Shown here: positions 9,629 to 18,260 of the stretch, piece by piece
Layout: every line of letters starts with the position of its first letter
Position numbering within the stretch: the first letter of the stretch is position 1
Assembly: GCA_945888595.1 (NCBI GenBank)
Contig: CAMDAO010000007.1
Location: 1 to 40,165, forward strand
Direction of reading: 5' to 3'
Origin: Chryseobacterium gleum
GTDB taxonomy: Bacteria; Bacteroidota; Bacteroidia; Flavobacteriales_D; Crocinitomicaceae
Length of the DNA stretch: 40,165 nt
Program-made: the position numbers and the translations under genes
The notes under the pieces: generated by a model
Databases searched by the model: none
What the model saw: the letters and a program-made list of their open reading frames with translations, nothing else
Told to the model about the DNA's origin: nothing

Positions 9629-10960
9629 TTAATTGGTTATTAATTGACTTGCACTAATTCCTAAATCAAAGCAATATAAGTTCTCATCGTAGCATCCTAT
9701 TAGAACATCTAAATTTCCGTCCTTATTAAAATCAGAGATAAAAGGAGTGAATTCCGAACCTGCAGGAAGCTTCGTACTATAACGAATTTTTCCAGAATTT
9801 AATCCTATTAAAACAAGGGTAGAAAATGGATTACCTTGATACACAACAACAGCGCATGATTCATCATTAAAATTAATCTTATTGGCTGCTACCTGTCCTT
9901 CGCCAAAATCATTTTTAATAAGCTTACCTGCTTGATTTTTACTGTATGTAAACTGGATAGGAATTACTTTCAATTCATTCCCTTTTGAAGAAGGTTTTAT
10001 TATTGCTTGAGTTGTCAAGAATACATCAGATGTTTGACTAAGTAAAGCAAATCCTAATGTCGCAGATGATGGGACCTTATTAATTAGTTTTCCCTTTGCG
10101 TTATAAAAAGAGATGAATTCCTCACCAGCAGTACTTTGATGCAAAATCATAATTTTACTTTCAGATCCTTTACCAATAATTAGTGGTTTTTCTTTGCCCA
10201 TCTTTGACCAATAATAATCCGAATCACCTGAATTGATTTCCCACATTAATTTTCCTGTTCTACCGTTAATTGCGTCAAAAGAACCCCAATTATTATTATA
10301 GATTAAATCCATTACACCATCCCCATTTAAATCAGTCAAACTAGGCTCATTAAAATATAAATTATCTTGAGAAAAATACATTCTGATTTTAAATATTGGT
10401 CGGTTTTCACCCAACTTCCATCCTGAGAATTTCTTATTGTAATAATTCCAAATCATTTTGCCCGTTAATGGGTCAAGGGCTTGTATTTGTCCTGTTTCTG
10501 TTGCAAAAACAATCATTTGTTTACCAGAGCTATTTAATAATATAGGACGGTGTTCAATATCACCTGCTGCCGCAACTCTCCATTTTACATCCCCTTGTTG
10601 ATTGATACAAAGAAATTCTTCATTGTCATTGCCAAAATAGATTAAACCATTTAGATTTAAAACACCGTTGACATCCATGTCACCAAATTGTTTACTTTCA
10701 AAATTTTTGATGACTTCACCATTTTTAGAATTTAGCATGTAGACTCCATTTGCTTTATCAATCGAATAATCTCTAAAATTACTACCGTTGGAACCTATTA
10801 ATAGTTTACCATCTGTCAAAACTGGAATGGTGCGGTAACTGGTGCAACCAATTTTAGTTTTCCAATGTTGTTTAAGAGTAGTTTTTAAAACTATTTTCTG
10901 GTTAGGCAAAGAAGCGCTCATTGTACAAATAAGCAACAGTAAAAGAATTAGACGTTTCAT
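9629..10960 (-). CDS. Secreted PQQ-like / FG-GAP beta-propeller protein
   Basis: 443 residues with a clear signal peptide (MKRLILLLLLICTMSASLP). The mature protein has repeated blade-like segments: GKLLIGSNGSN, GLIYFGNDNEEFLCIN, ATETGQIQALDPLTGKMIWN and ENLYCFDL near the end. Two FG-GAP-type calcium-binding-like loops, DLNGDGVMD and DFNKDGNLD, are also present. This is the pattern of PQQ-repeat and integrin-like propellers used for binding, not a PQQ enzyme, since no quinoprotein active-site motifs are seen. It is the first gene of the three-gene operon and probably serves as a scaffold or ligand-binding part. It stands divergent from the SRPBCC gene at 11376. Confidence 0.75.
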   Translation of the reverse strand: MKRLILLLLLICTMSASLPNQKIVLKTTLKQHWKTKIGCTSYRTIPVLTDGKLLIGSNGSNFRDYSIDKANGVYMLNSKNGEVIKNFESKQFGDMDVNGVLNLNGLIYFGNDNEEFLCINQQGDVKWRVAAAGDIEHRPILLNSSGKQMIVFATETGQIQALDPLTGKMIWNYYNKKFSGWKLGENRPIFKIRMYFSQDNLYFNEPSLTDLNGDGVMDLIYNNNWGSFDAINGRTGKLMWEINSGDSDYYWSKMGKEKPLIIGKGSESKIMILHQSTAGEEFISFYNAKGKLINKVPSSATLGFALLSQTSDVFLTTQAIIKPSSKGNELKVIPIQFTYSKNQAGKLIKNDFGEGQVAANKINFNDESCAVVVYQGNPFSTLVLIGLNSGKIRYSTKLPAGSEFTPFISDFNKDGNLDVLIGCYDENLYCFDLGISASQLITN

Positions 10961-11344
10961 AGCTGAAAATTTAAATTACACATTAAAAACTTATAATAAT
11001 TTGACTCTAAAAAGTTACATTAACTATAGCATTAATTATTTTAAGGAGTATATAAGTAAATTTTTTATCATATATGATTGTTTAAATGTTAATACGACAA
11101 TATTTCTTTAATATTACATTATTGCTAATTATTTTTTTTTACTCGCCAAATAATTTGCGTAAACGATGCCTAAAAGAGTTTTTTTTACTGTATTTTATTA
11201 GTAACAAAACTCTGTGAAAAATCTCTTTTTTAAGATTTCTAGTGATAAAAAGGCAACAGTATAGATACATCGCTAACTAGGTGATGAATTATTTCGTCAA
11301 TCCTACTAATTTTTAATTTTTTTTTTAATTTTTAAAAAAAATGC
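10961..11344. other. AT-rich divergent spacer, no gene seen
   Basis: About 380 bases between the divergent beta-propeller and SRPBCC genes. Long T- and A-runs occur (about 11130-11140, 11180-11188, 11318-11340). A weak hairpin, CATCGC with GGTGATG, lies near 11268-11286. The open frame at 10842-11111 overlaps the propeller gene antisense and has low-complexity composition, so I do not call it. Promoters for both neighbours must lie here, but only a weak one is recognisable. Confidence 0.4.
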
Positions 11345-11352
11345 TATATTGG
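11345..11352 (+). promoter_or_regulatory. Weak candidate -7 element of the SRPBCC gene
   Basis: TATATTGG differs from TAnnTTTG at one position and lies 23 bases before the ATG at 11376. No -33 element is recognisable in the surrounding homopolymer runs. Confidence 0.3.
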
Positions 11353-11375
11353 CCTCTTAAAAAGAAGTAATATTC

Positions 11376-11813
11376 ATGATTAGTATTAGAAATGAAATAG
11401 TAATAAATAAACCCATTTTGGAGGTATCAAACTATGCATCCGACCCTACAAATTCAATAAAATGGTGTAAAAGAATTATTTCCGTTCAATGGAAAACTCC
11501 TAAACCTATTCAATTAAACTCAAAAATTTCCTACAAATCTAAATTTATGGGGGGGCTGATTTCCTATACGTATGAAGTAGTTTTTTTTCAAGAAAATAAA
11601 AAATTAATGGTTAAAATAAAAGAAGGGGTATTGCCATTATCTACAACTTTCCACTGGAATTCCATCGATGAAAATAGCACGATAATGACCATAACGACTG
11701 TAGGGAAACCAAAAATGTTTTCCAGTATTTTATCCCCATTTGTGTCTCTTGTGATGAAGCAGAGATCTCAAAAAGATCTCAAAAAACTGAAAGAAACTCT
11801 TGAAAATAAGTAG
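11376..11813 (+). CDS. SRPBCC-superfamily (polyketide cyclase-like) protein
   Basis: 145 residues with the layout of a START/Bet v1 fold. A first strand ends in a pattern typical of polyketide cyclase/dehydrase-type proteins (NEIVINKPILEVSNYASDP). A conserved tryptophan region (NSIKWCKRIISVQW) and a strand meander follow, and a long C-terminal helix (SLVMKQRSQKDLKKLKETLE) closes the fold. There is no signal peptide, so it is cytoplasmic. Members bind hydrophobic ligands or lipids in a cavity, and the specific ligand cannot be read from sequence. It is a single gene with no apparent operon partner. Confidence 0.75.
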   Translation: MISIRNEIVINKPILEVSNYASDPTNSIKWCKRIISVQWKTPKPIQLNSKISYKSKFMGGLISYTYEVVFFQENKKLMVKIKEGVLPLSTTFHWNSIDENSTIMTITTVGKPKMFSSILSPFVSLVMKQRSQKDLKKLKETLENK

Positions 11814-11999
11814 TAAAAAACACCTTAACATTTAATTATTTCCCCCATCTTAGCTGGCTTCACAACAATCTCCATTAGAGGTAAACTGGTGCATAAACAC
11901 TTTTAAACAACCGAAATATTTATTGTTAATAAAATATATAAAAATTAGTATTATTGTTAAAATAATAAAGCATATATTAGCCACGCTAAATATAAAACT

Positions 12000-12242
12000 A
12001 TGAACATGAAGAAAAAGTGCACCCTTTTATTTTGGGCCTTATTTACTAGTTATTTTGTTTTTTCTCAAAAACCCGTAACTATAGATAACAGTCCAGCAGT
12101 TGTTATCACCTGCAGTGATTTCCACATAACAAAACCACTCTCTGAGTTATCGAAGGAACATCATTATCAATCAAAACCAGATAAATGGGAGCAATACAAA
12201 GAGTCAAAAGATAGAGAAAATCGTTGGCATCAAACACAGTGA
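12000..12242 (+). CDS. Short exported protein, possible 5' remnant of a larger gene
   Basis: 80 residues: a signal peptide (KKKCTLLFWALFTSYFVFSQ) and then a hydrophilic segment with one cysteine, ending KESKDRENRWHQTQ. The stretch DFHITKPLSEL...KESKDRENR resembles, from memory, the beginning of some larger secreted Bacteroidota proteins, in which a QTF-like segment and a long mature domain follow. Here the frame stops directly after HQTQ, and the following 120 bases show no continuation in another frame that I recognise. It could be a genuine small secreted protein or the truncated head of a lost T9SS cargo gene. A weak -7-like TATATTAG lies at 11973-11980. Confidence 0.45.
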   Translation: MNMKKKCTLLFWALFTSYFVFSQKPVTIDNSPAVVITCSDFHITKPLSELSKEHHYQSKPDKWEQYKESKDRENRWHQTQ

Positions 12243-12367
12243 GTGCAATTGAAATGGCAGTTATTGGATGGTTCCGAGCTCCTACTTATGCTTTAGTTAC
12301 TTGCTCATTGTATTATCTAAAAAATTTCACCATTAATATATTTTATAAGAACTAAAATCGGAACAAA

Positions 12368-12439
<72 letters not shown>

Positions 12440-12445
12440 TATAAA

Positions 12446-12475
12446 TTGTGAATAATTAAATATAATTTTTATTTG
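12446..12475 (+). promoter_or_regulatory. Candidate promoter of the secreted protease gene
   Basis: TTG (12446-12448) and TTTATTTG (12468-12475, one mismatch to TAnnTTTG) are separated by 19 bases, the usual Bacteroidota -33/-7 spacing. The implied transcript would start near 12482, about 50 bases before the ATG at 12533. The (AAC)23 tract abuts the upstream edge. Confidence 0.5.
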
Positions 12476-12532
12476 CATTTAAAATTAAAATATAGAGATT
12501 ACTAATGCTAAAATCATGTAAAACTATTAACT

Positions 12533-15500
12533 ATGAAGAAAAAATTACTTTATCTCGGATTAGCCATTTTATTTGGTGGCTTTTCTTTACAGGCTCAAAA
12601 TGATTTGCAGGCTTTGCAAAAGTATGCTGTCAATAAATACACTCCAACGCACACTGTTACTCCTCCAAGCATGGATGAAATCAAAGCTGAAGATTTGGAA
12701 AGAGATAGAAACGGAATGTTTTATCGCATTGGGGTAGCTTCAGCAGCAAGCATTACGCCTGCAAGTTCTGGTTTGTGGATAACACTTCCAAATGGGGATA
12801 AACTATGGCAATTAAAAGTAAAAGCAACTGGCGCTGAAGCATTAAGTTTTTTGTTTTCCACTTTTAAATTGTATGACAATGCTTCATTTTGGGTGCAAGA
12901 CATGCAAGGAAAAGCTTTGTACAGAAAATTGACAAAATCTGATGTACTAGTGCATTTTCAGCAACATGTTGAATTGTGTTTTGGTGACGAAATGGTTTTG
13001 AATTTGTTGGAACCAGCTGGAGCGCAAGCTTCCGAGTTTTACTTAGATCAGATCATGTATGATTACCGTTCAACTGGAAATCCAAATGTGAATAAAATCA
13101 ATGAATCGGATGCTTGTCAAGTCAATGTTAATTGCACACCAGAGGGAAGTAACTGGCAAGATGAAAAAAGGGGGGTTGCACGAATTTTAGTTGTAGATGG
13201 AGCCAGTCAAGGTTGGTGTTCAGGTACTTTAATTAACAACACCTCACAAGATTGCAAACCATATTTCTTAACTGCGTTGCATTGCGGAGTGACTTCAACA
13301 ACTGCCAATTTCAATCAGTGGAAATTTTATTTCAGATATGAAGCAACAGCTTGCACAAATCCAACTTCTGCTGGAACTTTGGATGATTATTTCATCACGG
13401 GATGTGTCAAAAAAGCAAGTTCAAATGACGGTGGTGGAGATACAGGTTCAGATTTTTTACTTGTTCAATTAGGTTCAGCGGCAACTGAAGCGGCTACAAT
13501 TACAACTTTAAAGAGTGCAAATTTCAACGCATATTGGAATGGCTGGGATGCAAATAATACTGCTTCGAACAATGGTGTTAGTATTCATCATCCAGCTGGA
13601 GACATCAAGAAAATTTCTGCCTATACCACAAATACGACAACGGCTGGCTGGAATGGAAATGGAATTCAATCTCACTGGCAAATGGTTTGGTCAGCAACCA
13701 CAAATGGACACGGAGTAACTGAAGGAGGATCTTCCGGTTCGCCATTATTTAAATATAATGGGGGAAGCTCAAGAGTAATTGGAACATTGACAGGAGGAAG
13801 TTCTTTTTGTACAGCAACATCTTCTCCTGATTATTATGGAAAAATGTCTTACCACTGGCAATCAAACACTACAGCAGGAAATATTCCTTTGAAAACATTT
13901 TTAGATCCAGGAAATACAGGATTGTTAGTTTTAGATGGTTCTTCAAATCCCTGTGCGGTAGTTGCTGTAGCGCCAGTTGCTGAATTTATAGCAAGCACAA
14001 CCACACCATGTATTGGTTCAACTGTCACATTTACAGATTTATCTACCAATATACCAACTGGATGGGCATGGACTTTTAGTCCAACAACTGTCACTTACGT
14101 TGGTGGCACAAGTGCAACATCTCAAAATCCACAAGTGCAATTTAACGCAGCTGGACCATACACAGTAGCACTCACAGCTTCAAATGCGTATGGAAATAAT
14201 ACAAAAACAAAAACGAGTTACATTACTCCATTATCAGGAGCTGCTTTGCCGCTCGTTGAAAATTTTGAAGGAACCACTTTCCCTCCTACTGGTTGGACAA
14301 TCAATAATCCTGATTCTCCTTCTATTGTATGGGGAACTGCAGGTGCAAAGGGATTAGAAAAAAGAGCAGCAGCGGGTAATACAGGTTCTACTGTAGGATC
14401 TGTAGGACTTGATTGTTTTAATTATTCAGATACAAATCAAGTGGATGATTTAATTACCATTCCATTAAGTTTAGTTGGCACATCGTCTCCTAAGTTGACT
14501 TTTAAAAGAGCATATAAAACGTATGTTAGTGCTACAAATCCTCAATTTTATAGAGATGAATTAAAAGTGTATATTTCTGCAGACTGCGGAGTAACATGGG
14601 GATCTGCAGTTTACTTTAAAAAAGGCGCACAATTAGCGACAAACGGAACGTTAAATACTTCTTTCACTCCTAGTGCCACATCGGATTGGGATATTGACAC
14701 TGTCAATTTAACTGCCTATATCGGTCAAACAATAAAAGTGAAATTTTCATTTGGCAACAGATATGGCAACACATTGTATCTGGATGACATCAATATTAAC
14801 AGTGCTGCTTCAGTTGCTTCAGTTGCAATTACTTCAAGTGATGCAGATAATATTATTTGTGCAGGAAGCTCTGTTACTTTTACTGCTACACCAACAAATG
14901 GAGGAACAACGCCTTCTTACCAATGGAAAGTTAATGGTGTAAATGCTGGAACAAATTCACCGACTTTTACCACTAGTACTTTAACAACGGGTCAAATTGT
15001 TACGTGTGTAATGACCTCTACCTTAGTTGGAGTTTCTGGAAGTCCAGCGACATCCAATGCAATTACAACTACCGTTAATGCTATTCCTACGACTCCAGTT
15101 GTAACTACTAATTCACCTGTTTGTTCAGGATCATCTATCAATTTAACCACTCCAACGGTATCAGGAGCTACGTATGCATGGACAGGTGTAAATTCATATA
15201 CCAATTCAACACAAAACCCTACGATTACGGGTGCTACCTCTCTTAATGCAGGAGCATATAACTTAACTGTTACAGTTGGAGGATGTTCAAGTGTTGCGGG
15301 AACTAGCACAGTTGTGATTAATTCAACAGTTATCCCAAGTGTTGTTAATGCAATTACAGCAGGTGGCAATCCTACGTGCGTTTCGCAATCAGTTACTTTT
15401 ACTGCAACGCCTACGAATGGAGGGACAACACCTACGTATCAATGGCAAGTAAATGGCGTGAATGCAGCAACGGGTGTGAGTTACACTCCTGCAACCATTG

Positions 15501-17440
15501 CTAATGGTGCAATCATCACTTGTATCATGACAACAAATGTTACATGTCCTAGCACAGCAACCGCTACTTCAAATGCAATAACGATGGTTGTTACGACTTC
15601 AGTAACTCCTGCCGTGGTAATTACAGCAAGCGCAAATCCATCATGCACAGGATCAACAGTAACGTATACGGCTGCTCCGACAAATGGAGGAACAACGCCA
15701 ACATATCAATGGAAAGTAAATGGTTCAAATGTTGGAACTGGTGCTACCTATTCAAGTTCAACATTAGTAACAGGAAATATCGTGACCTGCGTGATGACAT
15801 CAAGTTCGCCATGTGCTGTTCCAACTACTGCAACATCCAATGCTATAACGGTAAGTATTTCTGCTATCGTTGTGCCTAGTGTATCCATTACTTTAACTAC
15901 TGGAACAAATCCTGCTTGCTCTGGGATAACTCAAACATTTACAGCTACACCAACGAATGGAGGAACAACACCTACCTACCAATGGAAAGTAAATGGAACA
16001 AACGTGGGAACAGGAGCAACTTATTCAACTTCAACACTAGCTACGTTGTCAATTATAACGTGTGTTATGACTTCTAGTTCTTTATGCGCAAGTCCGACCA
16101 CTGCGACGTCAAATGCAATCACAATGGTAATTACTGCATCTGTGACACCAATTGTATCTATTGCAATCACCGCAGGATCTAACCCTGATTGCCCGGGTAC
16201 AACACAGACTTTCACTGCATCTGCAGTAAATGGTGGTACATCACCAGCATATCAATGGAAAGTGAATGGAATAAATGTTGGCACAGGACTTACGTATACA
16301 AGTTCAACACTCTTAAATGGAGATATTGTTTCATGTGTTTTAACTTCAAATGCAACTTGTGCTACGGCAGCAACTGTAACATCTAACTCAATTACCATGT
16401 CGTTAGTAGGAACAATTGTTCCAGCGATTGCTATTAGCACAACTGCTGCATCAGCATGCATAGGAACAGCTATCACTTTTAATTCTTTTATAGCAAATGG
16501 AGGAACTTCACCCGTATATTCATGGAGCGTGAATGGAACTTCAGTTGGCACAGGCGCAACCTATACAAGTTCAACTTTATCAAATCTAGATGTTGTTACA
16601 TGTGTATTAACATCAAATGCAAGTTGTTTAACTACACCTACGGCAAATTCAAACGGAATCACAATGTCGATTTCTTCTCCTGTTACTCCTGCTATTTCGA
16701 TAGCTGTTTCAACGGGATCAAATCCAGCTTGTCAAGGCACGAACGTTGGTTTTACAGCGAGTGCAACAAATGGAGGAACGGCACCTGTTTATCAATGGCA
16801 AGTAAATGGATCCAATGTAGGAATTAATAGTTCTACATATTCTTCTACAGCGCTTAACAACGGTGATGTGGTAGTATGTGTTTTGATATCAAATGCAGGC
16901 TGTGTAACAACTTCAGGAGCTACATCTTCACCAACTACGATGACTGTTAACCCAATACCTGCAACACCAACAATTACGTCAAGTGGTGGGATGATTTTAA
17001 CGTCTAGTTCACCTACAGGAAACCAATGGTATTTAAACGGTGGGATTATCGCAGGTGCAACAAGTCAAAATTACACAGCAACGTCCAACGGTAATTACAC
17101 GGTGATAGTAACTGGGGCAGGTTGTCCATCACTTTCGTCGGCAAACTTCTTAGAATCTTCTGCAGGACTTTATGATGTGGTAAATGTAGGTTCTCACTTC
17201 ATCATTTACCCTAATCCAAGCAGCGGTAAATTCACTGTCGTGTTCACCTCTACTGAGTTGTTGAAATACAAAATTGAACTTCATAATTCAATAGGACAGA
17301 TTGTATATTTTGAAGACATAAAAGATTTCAACGGAGCCTATTCAAAAGATTTTGATATCACAGAATATGGAAAAGGAGAATATTTCTTACGAATTACAGA
17401 TTCTAAGAAAAACCAAATGGAAAAAGTAATTATTTATTAA
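12533..17440 (+). CDS. T9SS-secreted trypsin-like serine protease with PKD, adhesin-like and Ig-like repeat domains
   Basis: 1635 residues. The signal peptide ends near residue 21 (SLQAQ). After a propeptide-like region of about 190 residues comes a trypsin-fold domain resembling lysyl endopeptidases: catalytic H250 (FLTALHCG), D307 (GSDFLLVQL) and S401 (EGGSSGSPLF), with several cysteines suited to disulfides. A PKD domain follows (about 481-566), then a jelly-roll module of the cleaved-adhesin/choice-of-anchor type (about 572-757). Next is a run of Ig-like repeats of 87-91 residues (761-1473, with one dissimilar Ig-like unit at about 850-930) and a last one at 1474-1540. The tail (FIIYPNPSSGKF to the end) is a type A T9SS sorting domain. 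The protein is predicted to be secreted or fixed at the cell surface and to cleave extracellular protein. Lysine specificity is suggested by family only. Confidence 0.9.
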   Translation: MKKKLLYLGLAILFGGFSLQAQNDLQALQKYAVNKYTPTHTVTPPSMDEIKAEDLERDRNGMFYRIGVASAASITPASSGLWITLPNGDKLWQLKVKATGAEALSFLFSTFKLYDNASFWVQDMQGKALYRKLTKSDVLVHFQQHVELCFGDEMVLNLLEPAGAQASEFYLDQIMYDYRSTGNPNVNKINESDACQVNVNCTPEGSNWQDEKRGVARILVVDGASQGWCSGTLINNTSQDCKPYFLTALHCGVTSTTANFNQWKFYFRYEATACTNPTSAGTLDDYFITGCVKKASSNDGGGDTGSDFLLVQLGSAATEAATITTLKSANFNAYWNGWDANNTASNNGVSIHHPAGDIKKISAYTTNTTTAGWNGNGIQSHWQMVWSATTNGHGVTEGGSSGSPLFKYNGGSSRVIGTLTGGSSFCTATSSPDYYGKMSYHWQSNTTAGNIPLKTFLDPGNTGLLVLDGSSNPCAVVAVAPVAEFIASTTTPCIGSTVTFTDLSTNIPTGWAWTFSPTTVTYVGGTSATSQNPQVQFNAAGPYTVALTASNAYGNNTKTKTSYITPLSGAALPLVENFEGTTFPPTGWTINNPDSPSIVWGTAGAKGLEKRAAAGNTGSTVGSVGLDCFNYSDTNQVDDLITIPLSLVGTSSPKLTFKRAYKTYVSATNPQFYRDELKVYISADCGVTWGSAVYFKKGAQLATNGTLNTSFTPSATSDWDIDTVNLTAYIGQTIKVKFSFGNRYGNTLYLDDININSAASVASVAITSSDADNIICAGSSVTFTATPTNGGTTPSYQWKVNGVNAGTNSPTFTTSTLTTGQIVTCVMTSTLVGVSGSPATSNAITTTVNAIPTTPVVTTNSPVCSGSSINLTTPTVSGATYAWTGVNSYTNSTQNPTITGATSLNAGAYNLTVTVGGCSSVAGTSTVVINSTVIPSVVNAITAGGNPTCVSQSVTFTATPTNGGTTPTYQWQVNGVNAATGVSYTPATIANGAIITCIMTTNVTCPSTATATSNAITMVVTTSVTPAVVITASANPSCTGSTVTYTAAPTNGGTTPTYQWKVNGSNVGTGATYSSSTLVTGNIVTCVMTSSSPCAVPTTATSNAITVSISAIVVPSVSITLTTGTNPACSGITQTFTATPTNGGTTPTYQWKVNGTNVGTGATYSTSTLATLSIITCVMTSSSLCASPTTATSNAITMVITASVTPIVSIAITAGSNPDCPGTTQTFTASAVNGGTSPAYQWKVNGINVGTGLTYTSSTLLNGDIVSCVLTSNATCATAATVTSNSITMSLVGTIVPAIAISTTAASACIGTAITFNSFIANGGTSPVYSWSVNGTSVGTGATYTSSTLSNLDVVTCVLTSNASCLTTPTANSNGITMSISSPVTPAISIAVSTGSNPACQGTNVGFTASATNGGTAPVYQWQVNGSNVGINSSTYSSTALNNGDVVVCVLISNAGCVTTSGATSSPTTMTVNPIPATPTITSSGGMILTSSSPTGNQWYLNGGIIAGATSQNYTATSNGNYTVIVTGAGCPSLSSANFLESSAGLYDVVNVGSHFIIYPNPSSGKFTVVFTSTELLKYKIELHNSIGQIVYFEDIKDFNGAYSKDFDITEYGKGEYFLRITDSKKNQMEKVIIY
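14813..16951 (+). repeat. Tandem Ig-like domain repeats inside the protease gene
   Basis: Seven homologous units of about 265-270 bases encode Ig-like domains centred on the motif TNGGTTPTYQWKVNG. They begin near 14813, 15332, 15599, 15869, 16142, 16418 and 16682. One divergent Ig-like unit lies between the first and second. The units are close enough in DNA, especially around the YQWKVNG codons, for recombination to change their number. Confidence 0.8.
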
Positions 17441-17457
17441 ATTAATACAACTACATT

Positions 17458-17492
17458 AGCGGCTCTTAATTCATTGAGAGCCGCTTTTTTTT
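17458..17492 (+). terminator. Rho-independent terminator of the protease gene
   Basis: A perfect 9-bp stem (AGCGGCTCT, 17458-17466, with AGAGCCGCT, 17477-17485) closes a 10-base loop and runs into eight T residues. The next ATG (17497) begins only four bases after the T-run, so that gene depends on read-through or on a promoter overlapping the hairpin. Confidence 0.9.
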
Positions 17493-17496
17493 GTGA

Positions 17497-18030
17497 ATGA
17501 AAAAACTAGTAAACATATCAATTATTCTCTTATTTGCTTGGCAATTGATTGGTGTATTTATTTATTTTGGAGTGAGTACTATTCGTGTTAAACAAGAAGC
17601 GCAATTAGTCCTATCCAAAAACAATAAGAAGAAAATACAAACATTAGCATTCACGCCAAATGAATACAAAAAGATTGTATGGATTTATAAAAAAGAATTT
17701 AGATATCAATCGAATTTATATGACGTAAAAAGCATACATCGAACCAATATAAAAACAATTATTGCTTGTTATTTAGATGCAAAAGAAAATAAATTATTAC
17801 AAGTTCAGCAAGATGTTTTCGGGTTAGCTACTTCAAAAAATAATGAGAAAAACAGTCAAACAATTCTATTAAAAATTATTCAAACACCATTTATATCAAA
17901 CCTAGAAGCAGTAAAAATTTCACTATTATTTTCTCAGGAATTAAAAGAAAAACAGTTTTTTATTTATACAACAAAAAACTATTTAGTTGCCTTAGAAACA
18001 TCGTTTAAACCCCCAATTCAGAGCGTTTAA
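17497..18030 (+). CDS. Small membrane-anchored protein preceding a TonB-dependent receptor
   Basis: 177 residues with one N-terminal hydrophobic helix (about 6-28). A soluble domain follows, containing FTPNEYKKIVWIYKKEFRYQSNLYDV and a central IIACYLDAKENKLLQ strand. No cysteine ligand set or known catalytic motif is seen. Proteins of this shape are, from memory, often found directly before TonB-dependent receptors in Bacteroidota, and that holds here: the receptor starts 230 bases downstream. A role in the same uptake process is inference from position. The ATG is almost fused to the terminator of the protease gene. Confidence 0.6.
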   Translation: MKKLVNISIILLFAWQLIGVFIYFGVSTIRVKQEAQLVLSKNNKKKIQTLAFTPNEYKKIVWIYKKEFRYQSNLYDVKSIHRTNIKTIIACYLDAKENKLLQVQQDVFGLATSKNNEKNSQTILLKIIQTPFISNLEAVKISLLFSQELKEKQFFIYTTKNYLVALETSFKPPIQSV

Positions 18031-18260
18031 ATATCTTCTATACTTTTCCTTCTATTTACAGTTGGAATATAAACGTATATATTTTAAAAATTCAAGAACA
18101 ATGTCTGTGCTTTAATAAATTACTGAAGGTGCTTGTTATTTTATTTTTAAGCAAATAAAAAAACTCATTTTTTAAATAAGTCATGAGCGAAAAACGTCGC
18201 AAAGAGTGATGAATTTTGAAGTGGCGATTAAAAATGATCATCAAAAACAATAAAATAGAT

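Noticed and set aside
10842-11111. Plus-strand open frame of 89 codons
   Set aside because: It begins antisense inside the beta-propeller gene and has low-complexity, Asn/Ile/Tyr-rich composition with no recognisable domain.
14992-15369. Minus-strand open frame of 125 codons inside the protease gene
   Set aside because: It is a mirror of the Thr/Val-rich Ig repeats; similar mirror frames recur in the other repeats, and the sense frame carries clear domains.
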